A DNA stretch of 64,000 nt from Geodermatophilus sp. DSM 44513 (GTDB taxonomy: Bacteria; Actinomycetota; Actinomycetes; Mycobacteriales; Geodermatophilaceae): positions 3,038,001 through 3,102,000 of the forward strand of contig NZ_CP135963.1 of assembly GCF_032460525.1 (NCBI RefSeq). The letters run 5' to 3'. Positions 24,511 through 33,658 of the stretch are shown here, one piece after another. The stretch's first letter is position 1; every line of letters begins with the position of its first letter. The translations under genes and the position numbers were made by a program. Under the pieces are notes generated by a model. It had not been told where the DNA came from and searched no databases. It saw only the letters and a program-made list of their open reading frames with translations.

Positions 24511-25554
24511 ATGACGCAGGCCACGACACCGGCCACGATACCGGCCACGACACCGGCCACGACACCGGGCCGGCGGCACGAGGTCGCCGTCCTCGCGCTG
24601 CCCGGCACGATCGGCTTCGAGCTCGGCCTGCCGCACCGGCTGCTGGAGTCCGCGGTGGACGACGACGGCCACCGGCTCTACCGGGTGCGGGTGGCCACGC
24701 TGGACGGCGGCCCGGTGCGCACCTCGGCCGGCTACTCGGTCACCCCGGAGCACGACGCCACCCTGCTGGCCGGGGCCGACACGGTCGTCGTCCCCGGGGT
24801 GCAGGGCGGGCCGGCCATGGCCGACGGCACGCTCCCGGACGGGCTCGCCGACGCGCTGCGCACCGCCGCGGAGCACGCGCGGATGGTGTCGATCTGCACC
24901 GGCGCCTTCGTGCTCGCCGCCGCCGGGCTGCTCGACGGCCGGCCGGCGACGACGCACTGGATGCACGCCGCGGCCTTCCAGCGCCTGTTCCCCGCCGTCC
25001 GGCTGGACCCCGGCGTGCTCTTCGTCGACGACGGCGACGTGCTCACCTCCGCCGGCAACGCCGCCGGCATCGACCTGCTGCTGCACCTGGTGCGCCGCGA
25101 CCACGGCTCCGGGGTGGCCAACCAGGTGGCCCGCCGCAACGTCGTCGCCCCGTGGCGGGAGGGCGGGCAGGCCCAGTTCGTCGAGCGGCCGCTGCCCGAG
25201 GCCGGCGACGCCGGGACGGCGGCCACCCGCGCCTGGGCCGTCGAGCGGCTGGACGGGCCACTGACCCTGGCCGACCTCGCCGCGCACGCCCGGATGAGCG
25301 TGCGCACCTTCACCCGCCGCTTCCGCGACGAGACCGGGGTCTCCCCCTTGCGCTGGCTGGCCGGGCAGCGGATCGCGCTGGCCCGGCAGCTGCTGGAGTC
25401 CACCGACGCGCCGATCGACCGGGTCGCCACCCAGGCCGGTTTCGGCACGCCGGCCTCCCTGCGCCAGCACCTGCGGGCCAGCATCGGCGTGGCCCCGGGC
25501 ACCTACCGTCGCACCTACCGCGGTGGGGCTGTGAGCGGCGCCTCACCCGTGTGA
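24511..25554 (+). CDS. GlxA-type regulator: DJ-1/PfpI domain fused to AraC HTH
   Basis: 347 residues, ATG 24511. N-terminal amidase-like DJ-1/PfpI fold (HEVAVLALPGTIGFELGLP from about 23; SICTGAFVLAAAGLL near 130 with the nucleophile-elbow Cys). C-terminal AraC pair of helix-turn-helices (LADLAAHARMSVRTFTRRF near 252; IDRVATQAGFGTPASLRQH near 302). Residues 4-19 come from a four-fold 12-bp tandem repeat. Divergent MFS gene 59 bp away is the likely target. Effector unknown. Confidence 0.92.
   Translation: MTQATTPATIPATTPATTPGRRHEVAVLALPGTIGFELGLPHRLLESAVDDDGHRLYRVRVATLDGGPVRTSAGYSVTPEHDATLLAGADTVVVPGVQGGPAMADGTLPDGLADALRTAAEHARMVSICTGAFVLAAAGLLDGRPATTHWMHAAAFQRLFPAVRLDPGVLFVDDGDVLTSAGNAAGIDLLLHLVRRDHGSGVANQVARRNVVAPWREGGQAQFVERPLPEAGDAGTAATRAWAVERLDGPLTLADLAAHARMSVRTFTRRFRDETGVSPLRWLAGQRIALARQLLESTDAPIDRVATQAGFGTPASLRQHLRASIGVAPGTYRRTYRGGAVSGASPV
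24521..24568 (+). repeat. Four tandem 12-bp units inside the GlxA-type gene
   Basis: Units CCACGACACCGG (one with GATACC) at 24521, 24533, 24545 and 24557. They encode the Thr/Pro/Ala repeat at the N-terminus. Copy number could vary between strains without changing frame. Confidence 0.9.
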
Positions 25555-25564
25555 GCGGCGCCTC
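25530..25564 (+). repeat. Short direct repeat at the 3' end of the GlxA-type gene
   Basis: GTGAGCGGCGCCTC occurs twice, 20 bp apart, spanning the stop codon at 25552-25554. Looks like a small local duplication. The 240 bp from 25555 to the DEAD-box start hold no gene; they may include a long 5' leader for the helicase mRNA. Confidence 0.55.
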
Positions 25565-25794
25565 CTGCGCGTTCAGGCACAGTCGCGCACCGCATCTGGT
25601 TGAGTGGGGTGTACCGGCGCCGCCCTCGCTCATCCGGAGCGGCATGGACCGACGTCGGGCTGAGGCTGCGCCACCCCGGTGCGCCCGGCTGACCGACGTC
25701 TCGCCGACGAGCCGAGCCCGCCCTGTCCCGTGCAGGTGCGCCTGCGCTCGCGCTCCCCGAGGTGCCCGGCGGCCACTCTGACCTCGAGGAACCC

Positions 25795-27411
25795 ATGACC
25801 TCCCCCCAGCACCCCGCCCGCCCCGCCACCGGCGGCACCGACCGACCCCGGCGCAGCCGCGGTGGCCGCGGCCGCGGCGGCCGTCCGGCCGGCGCGCCGC
25901 AGCAGGCCCCCGCCGCCGCGCAGGCCCCGGTGCCCGCCCCGCCGGTGGTCCCCACCGGTGGCGTCCCCGTCGGCCGTGACGCCACCGTGCTGCCGACCGA
26001 CACCACCTTCGCCGCCCTCGGCGTGCCCGCCCCGCTGGTCGAGGTGCTCGCCGCCAGCGGCATCACCGCCCCGTTCCCCATCCAGGTGGCCACGCTGCCG
26101 GACAGCCTCGCCGGGCGCGACGTGCTCGGCCGCGGGCGCACCGGCTCGGGCAAGACCCTGGCCTTCAGCCTCCCGCTGGTCGCCCGGCTGGCCGCCTCCG
26201 ACAGCCCCCGGCAGTCGCGCCGGCCGCGGTCGCTGATCCTGGTGCCGACCCGTGAGCTGGCCAACCAGGTCGCCGCCGTGGTCGACCCGCTGGCCCGCGC
26301 GCTGGGCATGCGCACCGCCGTCGTCTTCGGCGGCGTGGGGCAGAACCCGCAGGTGCAGGCGCTGGCCGCCGGCCTCGACGTGCTGATCGCCTGCCCCGGC
26401 CGGCTGGAGGACCTCATCGGCCAGGGGCACGCCGACCTGGGTGCCGTCGAGATCACCATCCTCGACGAGGCCGACCACATGGCCGACCTGGGCTTCCTGC
26501 CCGGCGTCAAGCGGCTGATGGACCGGACGCCGAAGACCGGCCAGCGGATGTTGTTCTCGGCCACCCTGGACAACGGCGTCGACGTGCTGGTCAAGCGCTA
26601 CCTGACCAGCCCCACCACGCACTCGGTCGACCCCGCCGTCGCGCCGGTGTCGACGATGACCCACCACGTGCTGCGGGTCGAGGCCGCCGACAAGCCGGCC
26701 GTCGTCCGCGAGCTGGCCTCGGGCCTGGGCCGCAGCGTGCTGTTCACCCGCACCAAGCACCAGGCCAAGAAGCTGGCCAAGCAGCTGACCGCCTCCGGCG
26801 TCCCGGCCGTCGACCTGCACGGCAACCTCAGCCAGAACGCCCGCGAGCGCAACCTCGAGGCCTTCAGCAGCGGTGAGATCCGGGTGCTGTGCGCCACCGA
26901 CATCGCCGCCCGCGGCATCCACGTCGACGACGTCGCCCTCGTCGTGCACGTCGACCCGCCGACGGAGCACAAGGCCTACCTGCACCGCTCGGGCCGCACC
27001 GCCCGCGCCGGCGCCGGCGGCGCGGTGGTCACCGTCACCACGCCCGACCAGGCCGGTGAGGTGCGCACCCTCGCCCGGCAGGCCGGCATCACCCCGACGG
27101 TGAACGCGGTGCGCCCCGGCGCGGCCGAGATCACCGAGCTGACCGGGCCGGCCGCACCGCACGTCGAGCCGGCCCCCGCACCGGAGCCCCAGCCGCAGGG
27201 CCAGGGCGGCGGCCGGCGGCGTCGGCCGGCCGGCGGGTCGGGCCGCTCCGGCGGCCAGGCGGGCACCCCGGCCGGCGGCGGGACGTCGGCGTCCGCCCGC
27301 GGGCAGGCGCGGACGACGGGCCCGGCGCGCACCCGGGCCGAGCTGGCCGCCCGGGCGGGCACCCACTCGGCGTCGTCGTTCAGCGGGCGCTCGCGTCGCG
27401 GGAGCCGCTGA
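25795..27411 (+). CDS. DEAD-box ATP-dependent RNA helicase
   Basis: 538 residues, ATG 25795. Basic Arg/Gly-rich head, then all helicase motifs in order: Q motif ending PFPIQ near 98, GRGRTGSGKT near 117 (motif I), PTRELANQ near 152 (Ia), DEAD in ILDEADHMADLGF near 224, SAT near 251 (III), LHGNLSQNARERN near 341, ATDIAARGIHVDDV near 367 (V), HRSGRTARAG near 397 (VI). The C-terminal 100 residues are Gly/Arg/Ala-rich, an RNA-binding-like tail. Related to RhlE/DeaD-type helicases acting on structured RNA. It stands alone, with 240 bp of non-coding DNA before it. Confidence 0.93.
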   Translation: MTSPQHPARPATGGTDRPRRSRGGRGRGGRPAGAPQQAPAAAQAPVPAPPVVPTGGVPVGRDATVLPTDTTFAALGVPAPLVEVLAASGITAPFPIQVATLPDSLAGRDVLGRGRTGSGKTLAFSLPLVARLAASDSPRQSRRPRSLILVPTRELANQVAAVVDPLARALGMRTAVVFGGVGQNPQVQALAAGLDVLIACPGRLEDLIGQGHADLGAVEITILDEADHMADLGFLPGVKRLMDRTPKTGQRMLFSATLDNGVDVLVKRYLTSPTTHSVDPAVAPVSTMTHHVLRVEAADKPAVVRELASGLGRSVLFTRTKHQAKKLAKQLTASGVPAVDLHGNLSQNARERNLEAFSSGEIRVLCATDIAARGIHVDDVALVVHVDPPTEHKAYLHRSGRTARAGAGGAVVTVTTPDQAGEVRTLARQAGITPTVNAVRPGAAEITELTGPAAPHVEPAPAPEPQPQGQGGGRRRRPAGGSGRSGGQAGTPAGGGTSASARGQARTTGPARTRAELAARAGTHSASSFSGRSRRGSR

Positions 27412-27540
27412 GCACCGCCGGCAATCCGGTGGACCGGTGACGGTCGAACGCCGGGTGCAGGACCGGCTCCGGCTCCTGCACCATCAGTCCTGAGCGGGAC
27501 CGCCGTCCGGGTGGTCCGCCGCCCGACCCTGGAGGCCCGC

Positions 27541-28056
27541 GTGTCGCACCCGACCGGTCCCACCCGCTCCGCCCGCCGCGCCGCCGCGCTGGTCCTGGTC
27601 GCCGGTGCCGTCCTGGTCAGCGGGTGTTCCGCCGACCAGGGCACCGCCGGCGAGGGCACCGCCGAGGCCCCGGCGAGCAGCGAGGCTCCGATGAGCAGCG
27701 CGGCCCCGTCCAGCAGCGCGGAGGCGGGCACGCCGGCTCCCTCCTCGGCCGCGGAGAGCCCCGCCGAGGCCGAGGCCCAGACGGTCGCGGCCAGCCTCGG
27801 CGAGATGTACATCGAGCTCGGCGGCGAGGTCGCCACGCCCGGGACGTACACCTTCGAGGTCGTGAACGACGGCCAGCTGCCACACAACCTGATCGTCGAG
27901 CGGGACGGCGAGGACGTCACCGGGACCGAGGTGCTGCAGGCAGGCGAGTCGGCCACCCTCGAGGTGACCCTGGAGGACGGCGACTACGTCTTCTACTGCT
28001 CGGTGGGCAGCCACCGCGCCCAGGGCATGGAGACGCCGGTCAGCATCGGCGCCTGA
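27541..28056 (+). CDS. Cupredoxin-like copper lipoprotein
   Basis: 171 residues from GTG 27541. Signal peptide with lipobox LVLVAGAVLVSGC (Cys near 26), then a Ser/Ala/Glu-rich linker of about 50 residues. The C-terminal plastocyanin-like fold has candidate copper ligands: His in GQLPHNLIV near 120, then YCSVGSHRAQGM near 155-166 supplying Cys, His and Met in the type 1 order. Expected to be an extracytoplasmic electron carrier or copper-binding protein. The 129 bp before the start show nothing further. Confidence 0.85.
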   Translation: MSHPTGPTRSARRAAALVLVAGAVLVSGCSADQGTAGEGTAEAPASSEAPMSSAAPSSSAEAGTPAPSSAAESPAEAEAQTVAASLGEMYIELGGEVATPGTYTFEVVNDGQLPHNLIVERDGEDVTGTEVLQAGESATLEVTLEDGDYVFYCSVGSHRAQGMETPVSIGA

Positions 28057-28153
28057 CAACCAGGTCCTCCAGGTCCGCCCGGCTGCGCGCGCGGCCGGTG
28101 CGCACGTGGCGCAGCAGCGCGCCGGCCGAGGCGGAGGAGTGGGCCACGCGCAC
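28040..28153 (-). pseudogene. Possible N-terminal remnant of a ROK-type regulator
   Basis: A 37-codon frame from GTG 28153 reads VRVAHSSASAGALLRHVRTG then RARSRADLEDLVV before a stop. The SAGALLR..RTGRARSRADLE pattern resembles the N-terminal winged-helix lead-in of ROK-family repressors. Nothing downstream continues the fold, and the end overlaps the cupredoxin gene on the other strand. Short and speculative. Confidence 0.3.
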
Positions 28154-28216
28154 ATCGTGACACGCACCGGCGCGACCTCCCCGCGCCGCGAGGCGGGCCC
28201 GGCGCTTCCGGCGGCC

Positions 28217-28867
28217 TCAGTCCGCGGGCGCCGGGTCCCCGCCGTCCGGCGTCCCGGTGGTGACGCGCACGCCCACCACCCCGCCGACGGTGCGGGCGAG
28301 CGCGGCCAGCGCCTGCTGCTCGACCCCGGCCGAGGGCTGCGCTGCGCCCCGGGTGCGCCGGACGGTGGCCGCCCCGTCGGCGACGGTCACCGACCACGCG
28401 TCGAGCTCCCCGGTGTAGCGCTCCACCAGCCGCCGCAGCTCCTCGGCGATCTCCGCGTCCGGGCGGACGAGGGTCCGCAGCAGGTCACGGCGGCTGACGA
28501 TGCCCACCAGCCGGTCCCCGTCGACGACCGGCACGCTGCGCAGCCGCTCGTGCACCAGCAGGCGGGCGATGTCGGCGACGTCGGCGGCCGCCCCGACCGA
28601 CCGGACCGCGGTGGTCATGACCCCACCGACCAGGGGGGACGGCGGCGGCGTCGGCGCCGCGTCGTCGCGGCGCAGGTGCAGCCGGGGGTCCTCGGGCACC
28701 CGGTCGCGCAGCACGTCGGCCTCGGCGACGATGCCGACCAGGCGGCCGTCGTCGACGACCGGGAGCGCGGCGAACCCGCCCCGGGCCATGGCCTGCGCCG
28801 CGTCCCGGACCGACGTCCCCGGGTGCACGGTCACCACGTCGCGGGTCATGACGTCCCTGGCCTGCAC
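28217..28867 (-). CDS. Tandem CBS-domain protein with BON domain
   Basis: 216 residues, ATG at 28867. Two CBS motifs: MQARDVMTRDVVTVHPGTS from residue 1 with LVGIVAEADVLRDRV near 43, and GVMTTAVRSVGAAADVADI near 80 with LVGIVSRRDLLRTLV near 118. The last 80 residues (DAWSVTVADGAATVRRTRG and VGVRVTTG) fit a BON domain. CBS pairs bind adenosyl nucleotides; proteins with this layout are stress-associated in actinobacteria. Soluble, cytoplasmic, single gene. Confidence 0.9.
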   Translation of the reverse strand: MQARDVMTRDVVTVHPGTSVRDAAQAMARGGFAALPVVDDGRLVGIVAEADVLRDRVPEDPRLHLRRDDAAPTPPPSPLVGGVMTTAVRSVGAAADVADIARLLVHERLRSVPVVDGDRLVGIVSRRDLLRTLVRPDAEIAEELRRLVERYTGELDAWSVTVADGAATVRRTRGAAQPSAGVEQQALAALARTVGGVVGVRVTTGTPDGGDPAPAD

Positions 28868-28966
28868 GGGCCCTCCTCGGTCTCGGTCGGTCGACGGGTC
28901 GGGCGCAGCTGGTGGATGACCGTCCTGCCGGCGTCGGAAACCGGCACGGGCCCGGTGGCGGACGGG

Positions 28967-29617
28967 TCAGGCCGGCCCGGCGCCGGCCCGGCGCAGCAGC
29001 CGCGCCACCTCCCGCGGGTGGGTCTGCACCGTCATGTGCGCCGCCCCGGGCAGCTCGACCAGCCGGCCGGCCGGGGTCGCGGCGGCCAGCGCGGCGGCCC
29101 AGTCGTGCGGACACAGCCGGTCGCGGGTGCCCCGGACCACGGTCACCGGCACCGCGACCGCCCGCAGCCGGACGTCGATCGGGTCCGGCGCGGCCACCCG
29201 CCACAGCTGCCGCATGGCGACCGGTCCGGTGGTCAGCCACTGGAGGAGGACCAGCGGCAGCTGCCACCACGGCTCGCGCACCACCGTGGCCAGCCAGGCC
29301 CGCACCAGCCGCGGCACCGACCGCAGCCGGGGGTCGGTGGTCGGCCCGAGCAGCACCAGCCCGGCCACCCGCGGGTCGCCGGCCGCGGCGACCACCACCT
29401 GGCAGCTCTGCGAGTGCCCGACCAGCAACACCGGCCCCTCCCCCAGCCGGCCCCGCAGCAGGCCGGCCAGCCGGTCCACCGGGGGCACCGGGCCGGACCG
29501 CCCCATCCCGGGCAGCAGGACGACGTCGGCCGCCAGCTCCGCCCGCAGCCGCGCCGAGGAGCGGGCGTCGAGGCCCAGGCCGGGGACGAGGACCGGCCGG
29601 GGCGCGGGTGCGGGCAC
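28967..29617 (-). CDS. Alpha/beta hydrolase
   Basis: 216 residues from ATG 29617. Alpha/beta hydrolase landmarks: oxyanion region VLVPGLGLDAR near 9, nucleophile elbow GHSQS near 67-71 (Ser), acid in RGTRDRLCP near 163, His in GAAHMTVQTHP near 193. No signal peptide. The small lid suggests an esterase or aromatic hydrolase, but substrate cannot be named. It lies 127 bp upstream of a divergent ndh gene. Confidence 0.85.
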   Translation of the reverse strand: MPAPAPRPVLVPGLGLDARSSARLRAELAADVVLLPGMGRSGPVPPVDRLAGLLRGRLGEGPVLLVGHSQSCQVVVAAAGDPRVAGLVLLGPTTDPRLRSVPRLVRAWLATVVREPWWQLPLVLLQWLTTGPVAMRQLWRVAAPDPIDVRLRAVAVPVTVVRGTRDRLCPHDWAAALAAATPAGRLVELPGAAHMTVQTHPREVARLLRRAGAGPA

Positions 29618-29744
29618 CGGACCGGTCTACCGCGACGGAGTGAGCGGCCCGGCGGCGGGTAGGTCACCACGTCGGACGCGTGTGGTCCGGATCGCTCCTG
29701 GCCGGCCCGGGCGGGAGACCCCGAGGTGGGAGACTGAGGTCATC

Positions 29745-31166
29745 ATGACGACACCACCGGTGACCGGCCCCGCCGGCGCCTCCCCGTCCGGTCGGCTGCG
29801 GGTCGTCGTCATCGGCTCCGGCTTCGGCGGGCTGTTCGCGGCCAAGGCCCTCCGCAGGGCCCCGGTCGACGTCACCGTCATCGGCAAGACCAGCCACCAC
29901 CTGTTCCAGCCGCTGCTGTACCAGGTGGCCACCGGCATCCTCAGCGAGGGCGAGATCGCGCCGGCCACCCGGGAGGTGCTGCGCCACCAGGAGAACGCCC
30001 GCGTCGTGCTCGGCGAGGTCACCGACGTGGACCTGGCCGGCCGGACCGTGACGTCGACGATCCTGGGCCGCACCACGGTGCACCCCTACGACGAGCTGGT
30101 CGTGGCCGCCGGCGCCGGCCAGTCCTACTTCGGCAACGACCACTTCGCCCAGTTCGCGCCGGGCATGAAGAGCATCGACGACGCCCTGGAGCTGCGCGGC
30201 CGGATCTTCGGCGCCTTCGAGCTGGCCGAGCTGTCCAGCGACCCGGCCGAGCGCGACCGGCTGCTGACCTTCGTCGTCGTCGGCGCCGGCCCGACCGGGG
30301 TGGAGATGGCCGGGCAGATCGCCGAGCTGGCCCACCGCACGCTGCGCCGCGACTTCCGCTCCATCGACCCGACCCAGGCCCGGGTCGTCCTGCTCGACGC
30401 CGCGCCGCAGGTGCTGCCGCCGTTCGGGGAGAAGCTGGGCGAGCGCGCCCGCCGGCACATGAACGAGATGGGCATCGAGGTGCAGCTCGGCGCCATGGTG
30501 ACCGACGTGGACGCCGACGGCCTGACGGTCAGGGACGCCGGCGGCGAGGTGCGGCGGATCTCGGCGGCCACCAAGGTGTGGGCCGCCGGTGTGCAGGCCA
30601 GCCCCCTGGGCCGGCTGCTCGCCGAGCAGTCCGGGGCGGAGGTCGACCGGGCCGGGCGGATCAGCGTGCTGCCCGACCTCACCCTGCCCGGGCACCCCGA
30701 GGTGCACGTCGTCGGTGACATGGTGGCCAGCGGACTGCCCGGGGTGGCGCAGGTGGCCATCCAGGGCGGGCGGTACGCCGCCGACGCCATCGTCCGGCGG
30801 GCGCGGGGGCGTGAGCCGCGCGGCCCGTTCCGCTACCGCGACAAGGGCAACATGGCCACCATCTCGCGGTTCTCCGCGGTGGCCGACATCAAGGGCGCGA
30901 AGTTCGAGGGCTTCACCGCCTGGGTGCTGTGGCTGGTCGTGCACCTCGTCTACATCGTCGGCTTCAAGAGCCGCATCACCACGGTGCTGCACTGGGCGGT
31001 CAGCTTCCTCGGCCGCGGCCGGTCCCAGCGGGTGGCCACCCAGCAGCAGGTCTACGGCCGGCTGGCCCTCGAGCAGCTCGGCCCGGGTTTCGCGGCCTCC
31101 AAGACCGGCGGCCCCAAGGACGCCACCGCCGCGACGGCCGACGTCACGACCCGCGAGTCCGCCTGA
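29745..31166 (+). CDS. ndh: Type II NADH:quinone oxidoreductase
   Basis: 473 residues, ATG 29745. FAD-binding loop VIGSGFGGLFAAKAL near 23, NADH-binding loop VVGAGPTGVEMAGQIAEL near 180, and quinone/FAD-proximal GDMVAS and QVAIQGGRYAADAI near 325-345. A C-terminal hydrophobic/amphipathic segment (TAWVLWLVVHLVYIVGF near 390) anchors the protein to the membrane. It passes electrons from NADH to menaquinone without pumping protons. Length is usual for actinobacterial NDH-2. A hairpin followed by TTT ends the gene. Confidence 0.93.
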   Translation: MTTPPVTGPAGASPSGRLRVVVIGSGFGGLFAAKALRRAPVDVTVIGKTSHHLFQPLLYQVATGILSEGEIAPATREVLRHQENARVVLGEVTDVDLAGRTVTSTILGRTTVHPYDELVVAAGAGQSYFGNDHFAQFAPGMKSIDDALELRGRIFGAFELAELSSDPAERDRLLTFVVVGAGPTGVEMAGQIAELAHRTLRRDFRSIDPTQARVVLLDAAPQVLPPFGEKLGERARRHMNEMGIEVQLGAMVTDVDADGLTVRDAGGEVRRISAATKVWAAGVQASPLGRLLAEQSGAEVDRAGRISVLPDLTLPGHPEVHVVGDMVASGLPGVAQVAIQGGRYAADAIVRRARGREPRGPFRYRDKGNMATISRFSAVADIKGAKFEGFTAWVLWLVVHLVYIVGFKSRITTVLHWAVSFLGRGRSQRVATQQQVYGRLALEQLGPGFAASKTGGPKDATAATADVTTRESA

Positions 31167-31170
31167 GCGA

Positions 31171-31192
31171 GGACCCCCTGCCGGGGGCCTTT
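31171..31192 (+). terminator. Intrinsic terminator-like hairpin after ndh
   Basis: CCCCC-TGC-CGGGGG followed by CCTTTC, five bases behind the ndh stop (TGA ends 31166). It shares the GGACCCCCTGC opening of the post-stop repeat family. Confidence 0.65.
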
Positions 31193-31246
31193 CGCGCGCT
31201 AATGGCCGGTGTGGGCCTCTCGCGCGCGGAGGGGCGCGCCACGGCC

Positions 31247-31924
31247 TCAGGCCGGTGCGCCCAGCCAGGTGGTGAGGGCTGCGGTGACGTCCTCGGGGCG
31301 GACGACGTGGCCGCCGTCGAACTCCAGGTAGGTCACCGGGTGACCGCTCGCGTGCAGGTCGCGGGCCAGTCGCCGTCCGCACCGGTCGACCGGCAGCACC
31401 CGGTCGTCGGTGCCGTGCGAGATCCACACCCGAGGACGGCCGGCCAGCCGCGGTGGGGCGGCGAAGCCCGGTGAGAGGGCCAGGACGGCGTCGACCAGCT
31501 CGCCGTGGGCCAGCCCGAGGCTCAGCGCGTAGGACGCGCCGTCGGAGAAGCCGCCGAACGCCACCGAGGTCACCGCCTGGCGGGCGAGGACGGACTCCAG
31601 TGCGGCGTCCAGGGCAGCCACGTCGGGGCCGAGGCCGCCGGCGAGCAGGTCCCAGGTGGCGGTGGCCGAGGCCGGCGCCAGCACCAGCACGTCGCGGACG
31701 CCGGCCGGCTCGCCGACCGCGGCCAGGGACTGCTCCGGGCTGCCGCCGGCGCCGTGGAAGAAGACCAGCAGCGGCCGGGGCCGGGGCGGACCACCGGGCA
31801 CGAGCAGCCGGGTCCGGGCACGCGGCCCGGGCGCCACGGTGTGCAGCCCCGGTGCGTAGGGGGCGGCAGCGGGTGCGGCCACCGGCCGGGCGGTGAGCCG
31901 GCCGGCGGCCGCGCGCCTGGTCAC
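31247..31924 (-). CDS. Alpha/beta hydrolase (phospholipase/carboxylesterase-like)
   Basis: 225 residues from GTG 31924, overlapping the SDR stop by 4 bp. LVFFHGAGGSPEQSL near 52, nucleophile GFSDGAS near 123, acid in SHGTDDRVLPVD near 170, His in FDGGHVV near 203: a complete triad of the dienelactone hydrolase/phospholipase-carboxylesterase type. No signal peptide. Co-transcribed with the upstream SDR; substrate unknown. Confidence 0.82.
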   Translation of the reverse strand: MTRRAAAGRLTARPVAAPAAAPYAPGLHTVAPGPRARTRLLVPGGPPRPRPLLVFFHGAGGSPEQSLAAVGEPAGVRDVLVLAPASATATWDLLAGGLGPDVAALDAALESVLARQAVTSVAFGGFSDGASYALSLGLAHGELVDAVLALSPGFAAPPRLAGRPRVWISHGTDDRVLPVDRCGRRLARDLHASGHPVTYLEFDGGHVVRPEDVTAALTTWLGAPA

Positions 31925-32712
31925 TCCCCGGAGCCCGGCTCCGCCATCTGCCGGTGCGCCTTGCCCTTGAGCGCGTCGGGCAGCACCTTGTTGGCCAGGC
32001 CCTGCGCCTTGGTCGACAGCGAACCGGCGACCACCTTCCGCTCGCCGTCCATCAGGGCCTCGTAGCCCTGGGCGGCGACCTGGGCGGGGTCGTCCTTGGG
32101 GCTGGTGCCGACCTTGGTGTCCATGAGCTCGCCGCGCTCGAAGAACTCCGTCTCGGTCGGCCCGGGCATCAGCGAGGTGATCGTGACGCCGCTGCCCTCG
32201 AGTTCCTCGGCCAGCGCCTCGGCGAAGGACTGCACGAAGGACTTCGACGCGTTGTAGACGGCCTGGAACGATCCGGGCATCGTCGCGGCGATCGAGGAGG
32301 TGAACAGCACCCGGCCCTCCCCGCGGGCCGCCATGTCGCGCAGCACGAGCTTGGCCAGCCGCACCGTCGAGGTCACGTTGAGGTCGATGATCTCGACCTC
32401 CTTCTCGACCGGGTTGTCGAGGAACGCCCCGCCCTGGCCGACGCCGGCGTTCAGCGCGGCGGCGGCCAGGGGGCGCCCGGTGGCCCGGACGGCGTCGTGG
32501 AGGGCCTCGACGCCCTCGGCCGTGCGCAGGTCGGCGCGGAAGGCCGACACCTGCGTGCCGGAGCTGCGGAGCTTGGCTGCGGCGGTGTCGATGCCGGTGT
32601 CCTCGGCGTTGACCAGCACGTCGAAGCCGTGCTCGGCGAACTGGCGGGCGAGTTCGAAGCCGATGCCGCTGGACGCTCCGGTGACGAGGGCGAGGGGACG
32701 GGGTTCGGTCAT
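31921..32712 (-). CDS. Short-chain dehydrogenase/reductase
   Basis: 263 residues, ATG at 32712. VTGASSGIGFELARQ near 10, NAGVGQGG near 89, catalytic Ser in LFTSSIAATMPG near 137, YNASKSF with Tyr-x-x-x-Lys near 153. The C-terminal region (PGPTETEFF, LANKVLPDALKGKAH) resembles the DltE/YqjQ-type classical SDRs acting on small or lipid substrates. First gene of a two-gene operon with the hydrolase. Confidence 0.88.
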   Translation of the reverse strand: MTEPRPLALVTGASSGIGFELARQFAEHGFDVLVNAEDTGIDTAAAKLRSSGTQVSAFRADLRTAEGVEALHDAVRATGRPLAAAALNAGVGQGGAFLDNPVEKEVEIIDLNVTSTVRLAKLVLRDMAARGEGRVLFTSSIAATMPGSFQAVYNASKSFVQSFAEALAEELEGSGVTITSLMPGPTETEFFERGELMDTKVGTSPKDDPAQVAAQGYEALMDGERKVVAGSLSTKAQGLANKVLPDALKGKAHRQMAEPGSGE

Positions 32713-33307
32713 GCCCGTCCCGCTACCCCGCCGGCCAGCCGGTCACCCGGCCCCGGGCGCGCCGTCCGGACGGTGCCCGGGGCCATCGCGCGCCGGTCGC
32801 CGGTGGCCGCCCAGGTGGCCCGCTGGCGGGCGGCGGACGTGCCGCGCTCCCGGAGCCGGTCGGCTGAGCCGTCCGTATGCCGCCCCGTCACCGGGCATGT
32901 CTCCGGGCGGCTCATCCGGGACGGCCGCCTCCTGGCCTACGTCCTGACCTGTCCCAACACCGGTGAGGGTTCGGCTTGCGGAACGGCCAGCAAGGTATCT
33001 GCGGCAGCGCATCGGACTGTCCTTAAGCGGCCGCCGCTTTCAAGCGGTTGTCGCAACGACTGGCTCGTAAGGGTTCCCCTTGTGTGCGTCCCGCGCGAGG
33101 ATCCCCCACGGGACGCCGGCGCCGCGAGGATCGAGCGGACGGGACCATGCCGTAGCAGGTCCCCAGCGTGACTACTCGGCACCGTCGCATGCCAGGCGGC
33201 CTTCTTCCGTGGTCGGTGCTGCCAACCACAGTGCAGAAGGGCTGGCCGAGTCGGTGGCGAACTTTCGGAGGGTGCCTTCGAAGCGGTGGCGTCACCCGAC
33301 CGTGCCG
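32713..33307. other. Gene-poor boundary between conserved and accessory regions
   Basis: 595 bp without a convincing gene. It contains a Not I-like hairpin AAGCGGCCGCCGCTT (about 33024-33038), a GGATCCCCCACGGGACGCC element (33099-33117) of the kind dispersed through the right half of the window, and a GGGTTCCCCTTG element near 33069. The long frames crossing it have no recognisable protein features. Confidence 0.6.
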
Positions 33308-33658
33308 CTACATGTACTGATCCCCGGTCGCAGCCTGCTGTGCCGCCTTCTCGGCCTCGGCTTGCTTCGTCAGCGCGGAGGCCAGGGCCGATGCGCACAT
33401 CTGCACCTTTTGCTTTGCCAGCCGGATCGCCTGCTCGTCCGCATTCGTCTCAACGAGGCGTTGCAGCTCCTTCTGGGCATTGTCCATTTGCTTCTTCAGC
33501 GCCTTGACGATCGCGGAGAGGCCATCACTTTCAGCGCCCTCAGTGCCGCCCGGTCCCTCGCCCTTGAGCGACGTTGCCTTCTGGGCGCTGTTCACCTGGA
33601 CCTGGCGAAACGCGAGATTGACCACCGGACTACCCGCAACAACTGCGCTGACCGACAC
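33308..33658 (-). CDS. Small coiled-coil protein of unknown function
   Basis: 116 residues from GTG 33658, preceded by AGGAGGT (33663-33669) and a TATTAT hexamer (33680-33685). The C-terminal two thirds are a charged helix with heptad character: SAIVKALKKQMDNAQKELQR near 48, then KQAEAEKAAQQAA. Codon use is noticeably richer in A/T than the genes to the left (Lys AAG/AAA and Gln common), pointing to a foreign or relaxed origin. It faintly resembles FlxA-like proteins, but I would not assign it. Confidence 0.65.
   Translation of the reverse strand: MSVSAVVAGSPVVNLAFRQVQVNSAQKATSLKGEGPGGTEGAESDGLSAIVKALKKQMDNAQKELQRLVETNADEQAIRLAKQKVQMCASALASALTKQAEAEKAAQQAATGDQYM

Noticed and set aside
32713..33307. 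A tRNA gene as island attachment site at the boundary
   Set aside because: No cloverleaf-compatible sequence with GTTCRA-type T-loop was found when reading both strands.
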